From positions 1 through 64,000 of the forward strand of contig JAETSX010000031.1 of the NCBI GenBank assembly GCA_021769425.1: a stretch of 64,000 nt of DNA, written 5' to 3'. Position numbers and translations under genes: made by a program. This document shows positions 49,891-59,095 of this stretch, in pieces (positions within the stretch are counted from its first letter, which is position 1; every line of letters begins with the position of its first letter). Below the pieces are notes generated by a model. That model made no database searches and had not been told where the DNA came from. It was given only the letters and a program-made list of their open reading frames with translations. Source of the DNA: Eubacterium sp. (GTDB lineage: Bacteria; Bacillota; Clostridia; Lachnospirales; Lachnospiraceae).

Positions 49891-50844
49891 ATAGGAGCAG
49901 GGAATCTTGGAATCAGGCATTTGCAGGCAATCGCATTGCTGGAAGAATCCTGCCGGATCACGGTAATGGACATCAGGGAAGAAGCGCTGCAGAAAGCAGA
50001 AACAGCTTTCAGAGAAACCGGAGGTGCAGACAGGCATAACGTTTGTTTTGTGAGGGAGATGGCTTCCATGCCAAAAGAGATGGATGCTGTGGTTGTGGCG
50101 ACAGCTTCCGATGTGAGGAGAAAAGTAATCGAAGAACTGCTGGCAAATGCCAGGGCTCCGTACCTGATTCTGGAGAAGGTACTGTTCCAAAGGCTTGAGG
50201 ATTACAGTGCAATCGGGGAATTGATGGAGAAAAAGCAGATTCGGGCCTTTGTCAACTGCCCCAGAAGAATGTATCCGGTGTATGGGCGGATTAAGAAGAA
50301 GCTGGAAGACGCCCATACAATGGAAATTATGGCTTCCGGTTCCGACTGGCATCTGGGCTGCAATGGAATCCACATGCTGGATTTGATTGCATATCTGGCC
50401 GGCTCAGAACAGATAACCTTAAACATCTCCGGATTAGAGCCGGAATGTCTGCCCAGCAGGCGGAAAGGCTTTTTAGAGATTGCGGGAACGATTAGCGGAA
50501 CAATGGGACGGTGCCGCGCGTTTTCTCTCGCATCTTATCCCAGAGAGGGAATTTTGGCCTCAACGGTGATTTTAAGCGATGTCTGCTGGTACCGCATTCT
50601 GGAAGGAAAAAGGGAGCTGGAATTTGCAGATGCGTCTACAGGGTGGGAATGGAAGAAGGAGACATTTGAAATGCCTTATCAGAGCAGACTTACCAACCTT
50701 GCCCTGGAGGAACTTTTTTCAGGCGGAACCTGCCGGCTGACTGCTTTTGAAGAGTCCTGCCGGCTGCATATGGCCTTGGAGGAACAGCTCATTCCATGGT
50801 TTGAAAAACAGGGAGGGAAAAAAGGGCTGTGCCCCATTACCTGA
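49867..50844 (+). CDS. Gfo/Idh/MocA-family oxidoreductase
   Basis: 'MKKRQIGIIGAGNLGIRHLQAIALL'. Confidence 0.8.
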   Translation: MKKRQIGIIGAGNLGIRHLQAIALLEESCRITVMDIREEALQKAETAFRETGGADRHNVCFVREMASMPKEMDAVVVATASDVRRKVIEELLANARAPYLILEKVLFQRLEDYSAIGELMEKKQIRAFVNCPRRMYPVYGRIKKKLEDAHTMEIMASGSDWHLGCNGIHMLDLIAYLAGSEQITLNISGLEPECLPSRRKGFLEIAGTISGTMGRCRAFSLASYPREGILASTVILSDVCWYRILEGKRELEFADASTGWEWKKETFEMPYQSRLTNLALEELFSGGTCRLTAFEESCRLHMALEEQLIPWFEKQGGKKGLCPIT

Positions 50845-50855
50845 TCCCGGTCGGT

Positions 50856-50947
50856 TATTCTCAAGAGCATACTTATTTGCCAAATGATTTGCTGGCTTTC
50901 TTAAAATAGTGAACACTTGCTGGCAAATCATTTCGCTCACGGGTATA
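50856..50947 (+). repeat. 92-bp palindromic repeat, copy C
   Basis: tattctcaagagcatacttatttgccaaatgatttgct...ggcaaatcatttcgctcacgggtata. Confidence 0.85.
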
Positions 50948-50967
50948 AAAAGGAGGCGGAATTACAA

Positions 50968-51471
50968 ATGTATTTGGAAAAAGCGAAATTAGAGGAATTT
51001 GAGTCTTATTACCAGATAAAGTGTGAGAAGTTTGTTGCTTTTTGGAGCTGGGGAGATTATGAAATCCCGCCCCGGGAAAATCTTTACCGTTTTTACAAAG
51101 GCTGCCTGCAGCCGGCCGGAGGGGAAAAACATAAGGAGATTTATCTGATTAAAACGGATGAAGGAGAAGCGGCCGGCTATTTGTATCTGGATTATTCGGG
51201 AAACAGCGTGGATATTCCCATTGCAGTTCGGGAGCGTTTTACGAAGAAGGGGATTGCAAAACAGGCAATCTCAGAAGGGCTTCGGCTGGCGAAGGCACAG
51301 GGCTGCAGCCGGTCGGAAGTGGAAATCAGGGAGGATAATACGGCTTCGATCCGCCTGTATACCTCCTGCGGCTATCGGCGGGGAAAGAAAACCCGGGAAA
51401 TTTATTCTTCTGCGCTGGACCAAACCATCGGCATGTATGCGTATCGCAGACAAATTGAGGATGTGGGGTAA
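50968..51471 (+). CDS. GNAT-family N-acetyltransferase
   Basis: 'IAVRERFTKKGIAKQAISEGLRLAKAQGCSRSEVEIREDNTASIRLYTSCGYR'. Confidence 0.87.
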   Translation: MYLEKAKLEEFESYYQIKCEKFVAFWSWGDYEIPPRENLYRFYKGCLQPAGGEKHKEIYLIKTDEGEAAGYLYLDYSGNSVDIPIAVRERFTKKGIAKQAISEGLRLAKAQGCSRSEVEIREDNTASIRLYTSCGYRRGKKTREIYSSALDQTIGMYAYRRQIEDVG

Positions 51472-52649
51472 TGGAACTGGGAAGTGAATTTGATCTGGAT
51501 TTTTCACAGCTTACGAAGACTGCAGATACCGTTTTTGCATATCTGAAAGAGTTTTGTTCCGTTTATACAGACAGCGGGCGCAGCGCTCTGCGTCTCTTGT
51601 CCGAACATCTGGCCGGGGAAAAGATTCTGGTTCCGGATTATATTTGCAGAAGCGTCACAGATGCGCTGTCGGAGAAATGCACGGTCATATATTATCCCAT
51701 AGACCGCAGATTTGGGGCGGATCTGGGACAATTGGAAGAATGGATTCAAAAGCAGTCGGTGCGTGTTTTGTATTTGATGCATTATTTCGGCGTACTGCAG
51801 TCAGAGAATACGCTGAAACGCATTACAGAATGGAAGGAAACATATGGCCTGACTGTGATTGAGGACGCGACACATTCTCTTTTTACAGCAAAGAAGACGG
51901 TTGGGGATTATTGTATTGCCAGTCTGCGTAAATGGTTTCCAATCCCGGACGGAGGCGTACTGTACACGGACAGAGAACAGACCTATTTTAAAGACTTTTG
52001 GGGGCAAAAGCCGGAAGAATGGCTGGGGCAAAAGCCGGAAGAATGGCTGAGGCAAAAGCCGGAAGAATGGCTGGGGCAAAAGTCAGAAGATTGGTTGGAA
52101 CAAAAGCCCGTTTCCCGGAAAATTAAGGCAATGATGTTGAAAAATCTGTTTTTAACAGAAGGTTTTGACTGCAATGCGAAATACCGGGAGATCTTTGCAG
52201 AGGAGGAAGAAGCATTGGATTGTCAGAAAGGCGTTTATGGAATGTCTGCATTGTCCCGGTTTCTGCTTTCTCATGTTCCGGTTAAGCCCATGTGCAGGCG
52301 GCGCAGGGAAAATGCTGCGCTGCTGCGGGAGGGACTAAAGGGCCTTGGGTTTGACGCCGCTGTGAAAGGGGTATCTTCGGAGGTATTGCTGGCTTTGCCG
52401 GTTTATGCTGCAAAGCGCAATTGTCTCAGGGAACGGCTGATGGAACAGAATGTGTACTGCGCTGTGCACTGGCCCCTGGAACATTCGGCAGTTTCTGAGG
52501 AGGCCAGATGGATGGAAAACCATATAATTTCTCTTCCTCTGGATCAAAGATACGGGGAAGAAGAGATGGAATATTTATTAAAATGCCTGGAAATCGGTAA
52601 AAAGGAGGACTGTTATGAAGCTTGTAAGGGACAGGGAGGAATGGAATAG
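51471..52649 (+). CDS. DegT-like PLP-fold aminotransferase homolog with internal repeat
   Basis: 'TDSGRSALRLLSEHLAGEKILVPDYICRSVTDAL...VIEDATHSLF...CIASLRKWFPIPDGGVLYT'. Confidence 0.75.
   Translation: MELGSEFDLDFSQLTKTADTVFAYLKEFCSVYTDSGRSALRLLSEHLAGEKILVPDYICRSVTDALSEKCTVIYYPIDRRFGADLGQLEEWIQKQSVRVLYLMHYFGVLQSENTLKRITEWKETYGLTVIEDATHSLFTAKKTVGDYCIASLRKWFPIPDGGVLYTDREQTYFKDFWGQKPEEWLGQKPEEWLRQKPEEWLGQKSEDWLEQKPVSRKIKAMMLKNLFLTEGFDCNAKYREIFAEEEEALDCQKGVYGMSALSRFLLSHVPVKPMCRRRRENAALLREGLKGLGFDAAVKGVSSEVLLALPVYAAKRNCLRERLMEQNVYCAVHWPLEHSAVSEEARWMENHIISLPLDQRYGEEEMEYLLKCLEIGKKEDCYEACKGQGGME
52001..52109 (+). repeat. In-frame 24-bp tandem repeat (~4.4 copies)
   Basis: ggggcaaaagccggaagaatggct; encodes (GQKPEEWL)n. 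Confidence 0.95.
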
Positions 52650-53661
52650 TCTGGTAAAGAGTTTTCCGGAATGGGATATTTATTACCTGTATGAATATGC
52701 CCGTTCACTGGAACTGCACGGGGACGGCAGCCCGGCGCTTCTTTACTGGAAAGGGGAAAAGATGGAGATCTGCTATGCAGTGATGCTTCAGGATATTGCC
52801 GCTTTCGGCGGATTTTACGGCAGTCTGAAAAAAGGCAGCTTCTTTGATATGACAACGCCTTACGGTTACGGCGGCCCTCTGGTAAAAGGGGAGGTGACCC
52901 CAAAAGATGTAGGGCAGTTTACCAGAGATTTGGAAGAGGAATGCAGAAGGCAGAACATTGTATCCCAGTTCTTCCGTTTTGATCCTCTGGTGGAAGGACA
53001 GGAAGCTTTTTTCAAACTGTTTGAAGCCAGGAGTTTTAAAGATACGGTGTATATGGATCTGGAAAGCGAAGAAGTAATTGTGAAAAATATGGATCCCAAA
53101 AACCGTAATATGGTGCGCAAGGCGAGAAAAAACAATGTGCAGATTTTTTCTGATTCCGGAGAGCATCTGGAAGATTTTATCCGGATCTACCACGCGACCA
53201 TGGAGCGGAATCAGGCGGAGGATTATTATTATTTTAAGCGGGACTATTTTGAATATCTTCAGCGAGAATTAAAGGATAACATGGTTTATTTTTATGCGGT
53301 CTGGGAACAGAAGATTATCAGTGCGGCCATGTTTTTTTACAATGAGCATTTTATGCATTATCATCTCTCCGGGACGCTGTGGGAGTATCGGAAACTGGCT
53401 TCCGTTAACCTGCTGCTGTATGAGGCTGCTCTCTGGGGGAGCCGCAGAGGAATAGAGAAGCTGCATTTAGGCGGCGGCATGGAGAAGGATGACAGTCTGT
53501 ATGGATTTAAAAAGCAGTTTAACCGAAACGGGGCAGTGCCTTTTACCATCGGAAGATATATATTCGACCAGGATACATTTCGGGAGCTGGTGAAAAAGCG
53601 GGCCCAGGCAGACCGCAGTTTTGATGCGGCAAAACCCTTTTTGATTCAGTACCGGGGATAG
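52615..53661 (+). CDS. FemAB/GNAT-like aminoacyl- or acyltransferase
   Basis: 'FFYNEHFMHYHLSGTLWEYRKLASVNLLLYEAALWGSRRGIEKLHLGGGMEKDDSLYGFKKQF'. Confidence 0.78.
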   Translation: MKLVRDREEWNSLVKSFPEWDIYYLYEYARSLELHGDGSPALLYWKGEKMEICYAVMLQDIAAFGGFYGSLKKGSFFDMTTPYGYGGPLVKGEVTPKDVGQFTRDLEEECRRQNIVSQFFRFDPLVEGQEAFFKLFEARSFKDTVYMDLESEEVIVKNMDPKNRNMVRKARKNNVQIFSDSGEHLEDFIRIYHATMERNQAEDYYYFKRDYFEYLQRELKDNMVYFYAVWEQKIISAAMFFYNEHFMHYHLSGTLWEYRKLASVNLLLYEAALWGSRRGIEKLHLGGGMEKDDSLYGFKKQFNRNGAVPFTIGRYIFDQDTFRELVKKRAQADRSFDAAKPFLIQYRG

Positions 53662-53729
53662 AAGAACCTATATTTCGATATACAGGAACTGGAGAAAAAG
53701 TTCGATCTGGCAAAGAACTGGAGAAATGT

Positions 53730-54899
53730 ATGAAAAAAATCTGTGTTGTAACGGCCACCCGTGCGGAATTTGGGCTGCTTTTGAATGTGATGAAACGGAT
53801 AGAAGAAGATCCGGAACTAAAGCTTTGCCTTGTAGTGACAGGAACCCACCTTTTGGCCTCCCATGGAAGCACTGTCAGGGAAATTGAAGCAAGCGGCGTC
53901 CCCATTGCAGAGAAAATCCCGATTCTTAAGGAGGATGACAGCCCGGAGGAGATCTGTCAGGCTATGGGCAGGGCATGCGCAAGGTTTGGCGAAATGTATG
54001 TCAGACAGAAGCCGGATTTGTTAGTTGTTTTGGGAGATCGCTACGAGTTGATTCCGGTTTGCAGCTGCGCCCTGCAGTTTCGGATTCCCATTGCCCATAT
54101 TTCAGGAGGAGAAGTGACAGCCGGAGCTTTGGATGAATTGTACCGGCATGCCATTACTAAAATGAGCCATCTGCATTTCCCAGGCTGTGAGGCATACAGG
54201 AAACGTATTATCCAGATGGGGGAGGAGCCCGGCCGGGTGTTTTCTTACGGCGACGTAGGAGTGGAAAATATTCGCACAATGGATGTTATGGGAAAGAAGG
54301 AACTGGAAGAAAGCATTGTTTTTTCCCTTGACCGCCCCTATGCCTGCGTGACGTTTCATCCTCCTACCATGGAAGGGGAAGAGGCAGTTTTTCAAATTCG
54401 GGAATTGCTGGAGGCTTTGGAAGCTTTTCCTGATATGAAGTTTATCCTGACCAGGGCCAATGCGGACGCCGGAGGCCGGAAAATCAATGAAATTATGGAA
54501 AGTTATGCTGGAAAGCATGAAAACTGGAAATGTTTTCCCTCTCTGGGAATCCGCAGGTATCTAAGTGCGCTGAAATACTGTGAGATGGTGATTGGAAATT
54601 CTTCCAGCGGGATTGTGGAAGCTCCCTGTTTCCATATTCCAACGGTTAATATTGGGAACCGTCAAAAGGGGCGGCTGCAGGCAGAAAGCATTATAAACTG
54701 CCCGCCGGTTAGAAAAGAGATTATTTCTGCTATAAAACGGGCGAAAAGCCGGGAATTTCAGGAAATTGCACAAAAAGCGGCCAATCCCTATGGGAACGGG
54801 GATACATCTTTTCATATTGTGGAGGAAATTAAGAAATACTTAAAATCGCCCGATGTGCAGAAAATCTTTTATGATGTGGAATGGAGGGAAAGAAGTTGA
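53730..54899 (+). CDS. neuC: UDP/GDP-GlcNAc-type 2-epimerase (hydrolysing), NeuC/LegG-like
   Basis: 'ICVVTATRAEFGLLLNVMKRIEEDPELKLCLVVTGTHL' and 'VIGNSSSGIVEAPCF'. Confidence 0.9.
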   Translation: MKKICVVTATRAEFGLLLNVMKRIEEDPELKLCLVVTGTHLLASHGSTVREIEASGVPIAEKIPILKEDDSPEEICQAMGRACARFGEMYVRQKPDLLVVLGDRYELIPVCSCALQFRIPIAHISGGEVTAGALDELYRHAITKMSHLHFPGCEAYRKRIIQMGEEPGRVFSYGDVGVENIRTMDVMGKKELEESIVFSLDRPYACVTFHPPTMEGEEAVFQIRELLEALEAFPDMKFILTRANADAGGRKINEIMESYAGKHENWKCFPSLGIRRYLSALKYCEMVIGNSSSGIVEAPCFHIPTVNIGNRQKGRLQAESIINCPPVRKEIISAIKRAKSREFQEIAQKAANPYGNGDTSFHIVEEIKKYLKSPDVQKIFYDVEWRERS

Positions 54900-55762
54900 A
54901 GGACCAGGAAACCAACGCTGCCTGCAGCGTACCGGAGGGATTCAAGAATCCGGCAGTCAATCCCGCCTGCAGTAATTCAGGGGAATTCAAGAATCCGGCA
55001 GTCAATCCCGCCCGCAGTCATTCGGGGGAATTCAAGAATCTGACAGCCATTCCCGCCCGCAGTCATTCAGGGAAATTCAAGAATCTGGCAGTCATTCCCG
55101 CCCGCAGCGGTTCTAAGGGATTGAAACATAAGAATATTAAAAAGCTGGGCGGCATTCCTCTGATAGGGCATACAATTACAGCCGCAAAGGAATCCGGTCT
55201 GTTTACCTGTGTGCATCTGTCCACAGATTCACAGGAATATGCCGAGATAGGCAGGGAGTTCGGGGCGGATGTTTCCTTTCTCAGAGAAACAGGATTGGCT
55301 TCGGATCATGCAGGAAGCTGGGATGTGGTGCGGTGGGTGTTAAGACAATTTAAAGAGAGGGGAATGTACTTTGATACCGCCGCACTGCTGCAGCCCACAT
55401 CTCCGCTGCGCACCGCCGGAGATATCACGGCGGCATACCGTCTGTTTCAGGAGAAAGATGCGAACATAGTAGTTTCAGTATGTGAGATGGAGCACTCGCC
55501 TCTCTGGAGCAATACTCTGCCGATGGATCTCTCCATGGAGAATTTTGAGGATCCGGCGCTGTCGGATACGCCGAGGCAGGAGCTTCCGGCATATTACCGG
55601 ATGAACGGAGCGATTTATATAGTAAACACGGAATTTTTGTTTTCTGAAAAGCCCATATACGGAGAACGTTCCTTTGCGTATATTATGGATCAGAAGCGTT
55701 CTATGGACATTGACAATGAACTGGATTTTCTGGTGGCAGAGACAATTCTGCGTGCGCGGTAA
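54881..55762 (+). CDS. neuA: CMP-nonulosonate cytidylyltransferase (NeuA/LegF-like) with repeated N-terminus
   Basis: 'LAVIPARSGSKGLKHKNIKKLGGIPLIGHTI', preceded by degenerate 15-aa repeats. Confidence 0.9.
   Translation: MEGKKLKDQETNAACSVPEGFKNPAVNPACSNSGEFKNPAVNPARSHSGEFKNLTAIPARSHSGKFKNLAVIPARSGSKGLKHKNIKKLGGIPLIGHTITAAKESGLFTCVHLSTDSQEYAEIGREFGADVSFLRETGLASDHAGSWDVVRWVLRQFKERGMYFDTAALLQPTSPLRTAGDITAAYRLFQEKDANIVVSVCEMEHSPLWSNTLPMDLSMENFEDPALSDTPRQELPAYYRMNGAIYIVNTEFLFSEKPIYGERSFAYIMDQKRSMDIDNELDFLVAETILRAR
54910..55115 (+). repeat. In-frame 45-bp tandem repeat in the neuA 5' end
   Basis: ttcaagaatc anchors at 54941, 54986, 55031, 55076. Confidence 0.95.
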
Positions 55763-55799
55763 AGGTTGAAACAATGGGAATAGAAAGGAAAGGCAGCTT

Positions 55800-56798
55800 A
55801 TGGGACATATTTTTATTATTGCGGAGGCAGGTGACAATCATAACGGGAACTTAGACAATGCGCTTAGGTTGGTGGACAAAGCGGCAGAAGCGGGCGCCGA
55901 CTGTGTGAAATTTCAGACATTTGTGACAGAAGAGGTAATCTCCCGGTATGCTGAAATGGCCGAGTATCAGAAGCGGAACACAGGAACAGAGGAATCTCAG
56001 TTTGATATGGTGAAAAAACTGGAATTGTCCTTTGAAGCGTTCAGGCAGATCCAGGCATACTGCCAAAAAAAGGGGATTCTGTTTCTTTCCACTCCCTTTG
56101 ACCTGCCCAGCATTGCATTTTTAGATGAAATCGGAGTTCCTTTTTTCAAAATTCCCTCTGGCGAGATTACCAATTATCCTTACCTTGCGGCAATCGGCAG
56201 GACACACAAAGATGCAGTTCTTTCTACCGGAATGTGCACCATGGAGGAGATTCGGGAGGCAATAGCGGTTCTGGAAGAAAACGGCGCAGGGCTTATTACG
56301 CTTCTGCACTGCAATACGGAATATCCCACTCCTTATGAGGACGTAAATCTGAAAGCTATGAGGACCATGCGCACTGTCTTTGACAAAGAGGTGGGGTATT
56401 CAGATCACACTTTGGGGATTGAAGTTCCGATTGCGGCGGCAGCCATGGGGGCCGTGGTGATTGAGAAGCATTTTACCCTGGATCGGAATATGGAGGGGCC
56501 GGATCATAAGGCCAGCCTGGAGCCCCGGGAACTTGCGGCCATGGTAAAAGCAGTGCGTAACATTGAGGCGGCTCTGGGCTCCGGGGAGAAGAAGCCAAGT
56601 TCTTCGGAGCAGAAGAATCGGGCAGTTGCCCGCAAAAGCATAGTTGCCCGCAGGCATATCCGGCAGGGGGAATTGCTGACAGAGGAAAATCTGGCGGTAA
56701 AACGTCCGGGCACAGGCATCAGCCCCATGCGTTATCCGGAAATCCTGGGTACACGGGCAGTCAGGGACTTTCAAGAGGATCAATTAATTGAAATATAA
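55800..56798 (+). CDS. neuB: Nonulosonic acid synthase NeuB/LegI-like
   Basis: 'IIAEAGDNHNGNLDNALRLVDKAAEAGADCVKFQTF', SAF-like C-terminus. Confidence 0.94.
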   Translation: MGHIFIIAEAGDNHNGNLDNALRLVDKAAEAGADCVKFQTFVTEEVISRYAEMAEYQKRNTGTEESQFDMVKKLELSFEAFRQIQAYCQKKGILFLSTPFDLPSIAFLDEIGVPFFKIPSGEITNYPYLAAIGRTHKDAVLSTGMCTMEEIREAIAVLEENGAGLITLLHCNTEYPTPYEDVNLKAMRTMRTVFDKEVGYSDHTLGIEVPIAAAAMGAVVIEKHFTLDRNMEGPDHKASLEPRELAAMVKAVRNIEAALGSGEKKPSSSEQKNRAVARKSIVARRHIRQGELLTEENLAVKRPGTGISPMRYPEILGTRAVRDFQEDQLIEI

Positions 56799-56873
56799 TG
56801 GCAGGGCTTTGGTGCGGAGAAAAGTTTTTATGGTATTTGTGCATGAACCAACGGAAAGGAATAAGTGATTTTC

Positions 56874-57947
56874 ATGAAAACCGAGAAATTGATACCGTTT
56901 TTGATTTCGCCGGACAGTACAGTGGCAGATGCGCTGCAGAGAATTGACGGCAATGGGAAGGGCATACTTTTTGTGGCGGATTCATGCCGGAAACTTCTTG
57001 GCGTGGTAACTGACGGGGATATTCGCCGCTGGCTGTTAAAGAACGGGGAACTTGAAGGCGCGGTAAAACGGGTGATGAACCAGAAACCCAAGGTGGCCTA
57101 CAGGAAAGAGCTTCCCCAGGGTATGGAGCTGATGCGCCAGTACAGGATTGCAGCGCTGCCGGTGGTGAATGCAAAAGGGGTGATTCTGGATATTGTATTC
57201 CGGGAAGAGCCAGAGAGCGCCTATTCAGATCAGAACTGTTTTTTAAGGGATATTCCGGTGGTTATTATGGCCGGCGGAAAAGGAACCCGGCTGTATCCCT
57301 ATACGAAAATATTGCCGAAGCCGCTGATCCCAATCGGTGATATTCCGATTATGGAACGCATCATTGCCCGGTTTAGGGATTTCGGCGTTCGGAATTTCTT
57401 TGTGACTGTCAATTACCGGAAAAGCATGATTAAGGCATATTTTACGGAAAATGCTTCTGATTATGAGTTATCTTATGTGGAAGAGGAAAAGCCTCTGGGC
57501 ACAGCCGGAAGCCTGGGACTGATTCCTGTGGAATTTACCCAACCGTTGATTGTGACAAACTGCGACATTCTTATCCATGCGGATTACGGCGATATCCTGC
57601 AATGCCACAAAGATTCTGGAAATGAGATGACCATTGTAACTGCCCTGAAAAATATTGTGGTGCCTTACGGCGTCATACATTCCAGTGAAAACGGCGTCAT
57701 ATGTTCCATGGAAGAAAAGCCCAGATTATCTTATTTTGTGAATACCGGCATGTATATTTTAAATCCGGGGCTTCTGAAAGAAATTCCTAAAGACACGTTT
57801 TTCCATATGACGGATTTGGCGGCGAAGCTGATGGCGGAGAAACGGAAGGTGGGGATGTATCCCATCAGTGAAGACTCTTTTCTGGATATGGGGGAATTTG
57901 AAGAGATGCGCCGTATGGAGCAGAAATTGAATTTGCAATCGGAATGA
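56874..57947 (+). CDS. CBS-domain sugar nucleotidyltransferase (PtmE-like)
   Basis: CBS 'ISPDSTVADALQRIDGNGKGILFV'; NTP-transferase 'VVIMAGGKGTRLYPYTKILPKPLIPIGDIPIMERII'. Confidence 0.87.
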   Translation: MKTEKLIPFLISPDSTVADALQRIDGNGKGILFVADSCRKLLGVVTDGDIRRWLLKNGELEGAVKRVMNQKPKVAYRKELPQGMELMRQYRIAALPVVNAKGVILDIVFREEPESAYSDQNCFLRDIPVVIMAGGKGTRLYPYTKILPKPLIPIGDIPIMERIIARFRDFGVRNFFVTVNYRKSMIKAYFTENASDYELSYVEEEKPLGTAGSLGLIPVEFTQPLIVTNCDILIHADYGDILQCHKDSGNEMTIVTALKNIVVPYGVIHSSENGVICSMEEKPRLSYFVNTGMYILNPGLLKEIPKDTFFHMTDLAAKLMAEKRKVGMYPISEDSFLDMGEFEEMRRMEQKLNLQSE

Positions 57948-57970
57948 GTTCAATCCCATTCCGAAGGCTT
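57939..57970. terminator. Hairpin overlapping two convergent gene ends
   Basis: TCGGAATG...CATTCCGA followed by ggcttttt. Confidence 0.55.
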
Positions 57971-58627
57971 TTTCTTTTTGTTTGTCAAAAATGGCGGGAA
58001 TATCCCAAACTTTGCTCCAAGCGCATGAAACAAAGGAAAGAAAATGAGTACGGTCAATACCCGCGCCAGCATGACTGCGGGTCCTTTGTAATCCTCCTGG
58101 CTGATTTTTTCCCCATTTCCCATCATGTCAACATAGAAATCTTTGCGGCTTAAGGGCTCATTGTATTCTATCTGATGGATAAATTCTTTTTCTTCCGTCA
58201 AATCCTCCCGGACAATCCGCCCCACCGGCAGCGTAGCCTCCCCGGAATAATAGTCTCCTTCTGTGCGTACATTTTCCATATTGATGGCAGCGGCCACCCG
58301 TTCGCCGGAAGGGAGAGTAAGGGCATAGAGGTAATGGTTCTTATAATATCCTGCGCCGTGGTTGCGGTATTCAATTCCGGGGGAGAGTACGGTGAACTTT
58401 TCCTGAGTTTCCAGGTCTTTCACAGACTGGGCACGGAAGATTTCATCTCCTGCAATGCCGCCGATTTCTCCTTCTGCCACGGTATGTTCTTCGGTATAGC
58501 TTTTGTATTTCTCTTTCATCATGCGTTCTGCAATGCCGGCAGGGAAAATACTGACAAACAATGCCAAAAGCAGGCACAGCCAAATGTCAAAGCGCAGATG
58601 ATGATAGCGCATGAAAATCACCTCCAA
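57950..58627 (-). CDS. Hypothetical membrane protein
   Basis: TM segments at both ends, good start context. Confidence 0.6.
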   Translation of the reverse strand: MEVIFMRYHHLRFDIWLCLLLALFVSIFPAGIAERMMKEKYKSYTEEHTVAEGEIGGIAGDEIFRAQSVKDLETQEKFTVLSPGIEYRNHGAGYYKNHYLYALTLPSGERVAAAINMENVRTEGDYYSGEATLPVGRIVREDLTEEKEFIHQIEYNEPLSRKDFYVDMMGNGEKISQEDYKGPAVMLARVLTVLIFFPLFHALGAKFGIFPPFLTNKKKKPSEWD

Positions 58628-58653
58628 AGCTGCGGCAGTATAGAACTGCCTGT

Positions 58654-59094
58654 TTATTCATAATCATAAAACCCGCCCTGTCTGCTTTCATAAGAATTCT
58701 GCCGGCGGCGGTTTTTCTGTTTCACATCAGAGCCTGCAAAGTCCTGCCTATAAATCAGATCATCCAGTTCCCCATGGTCAAAAAATAAAATTTCTTCTGT
58801 TTTCTCTTCCTCCCTCACTGGAAGGAAAACGGTAAGCTGCACCCGGCGGTGGCCGCACTGGGGACATCGGTAGGCATGCAGCCCGCAGGCATAGATTCCG
58901 GCGGGAATTTCAGCTTTTTTCGCTACCGGAACCAGATGTTTCCGATAGTATTCAGGGCTTTCATGGGAACTGTAATGCCCAACTGTCACATCCGGCAGGG
59001 CATATAATTGTTTATGCATAACGTCCATCTCGCTCTGGCAGAGATTGCACCAGTTTTCGTGGAAGATAGAACGGATTTTTCGTAGAAATCCCAT
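58654..59094 (-). CDS. Hypothetical zinc-ribbon-like protein
   Basis: 'CNLCQSEMDVMH...CGLHAYRCPQCGHRRV'. Confidence 0.55.
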   Translation of the reverse strand: MGFLRKIRSIFHENWCNLCQSEMDVMHKQLYALPDVTVGHYSSHESPEYYRKHLVPVAKKAEIPAGIYACGLHAYRCPQCGHRRVQLTVFLPVREEEKTEEILFFDHGELDDLIYRQDFAGSDVKQKNRRRQNSYESRQGGFYDYE

Positions 59095-59095
59095 A

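Noticed and set aside
49809-50039. 76-aa ORF starting in the 37-bp repeat
   Set aside because: Out-of-frame read of the oxidoreductase gene; kept only as a decoy-start observation.
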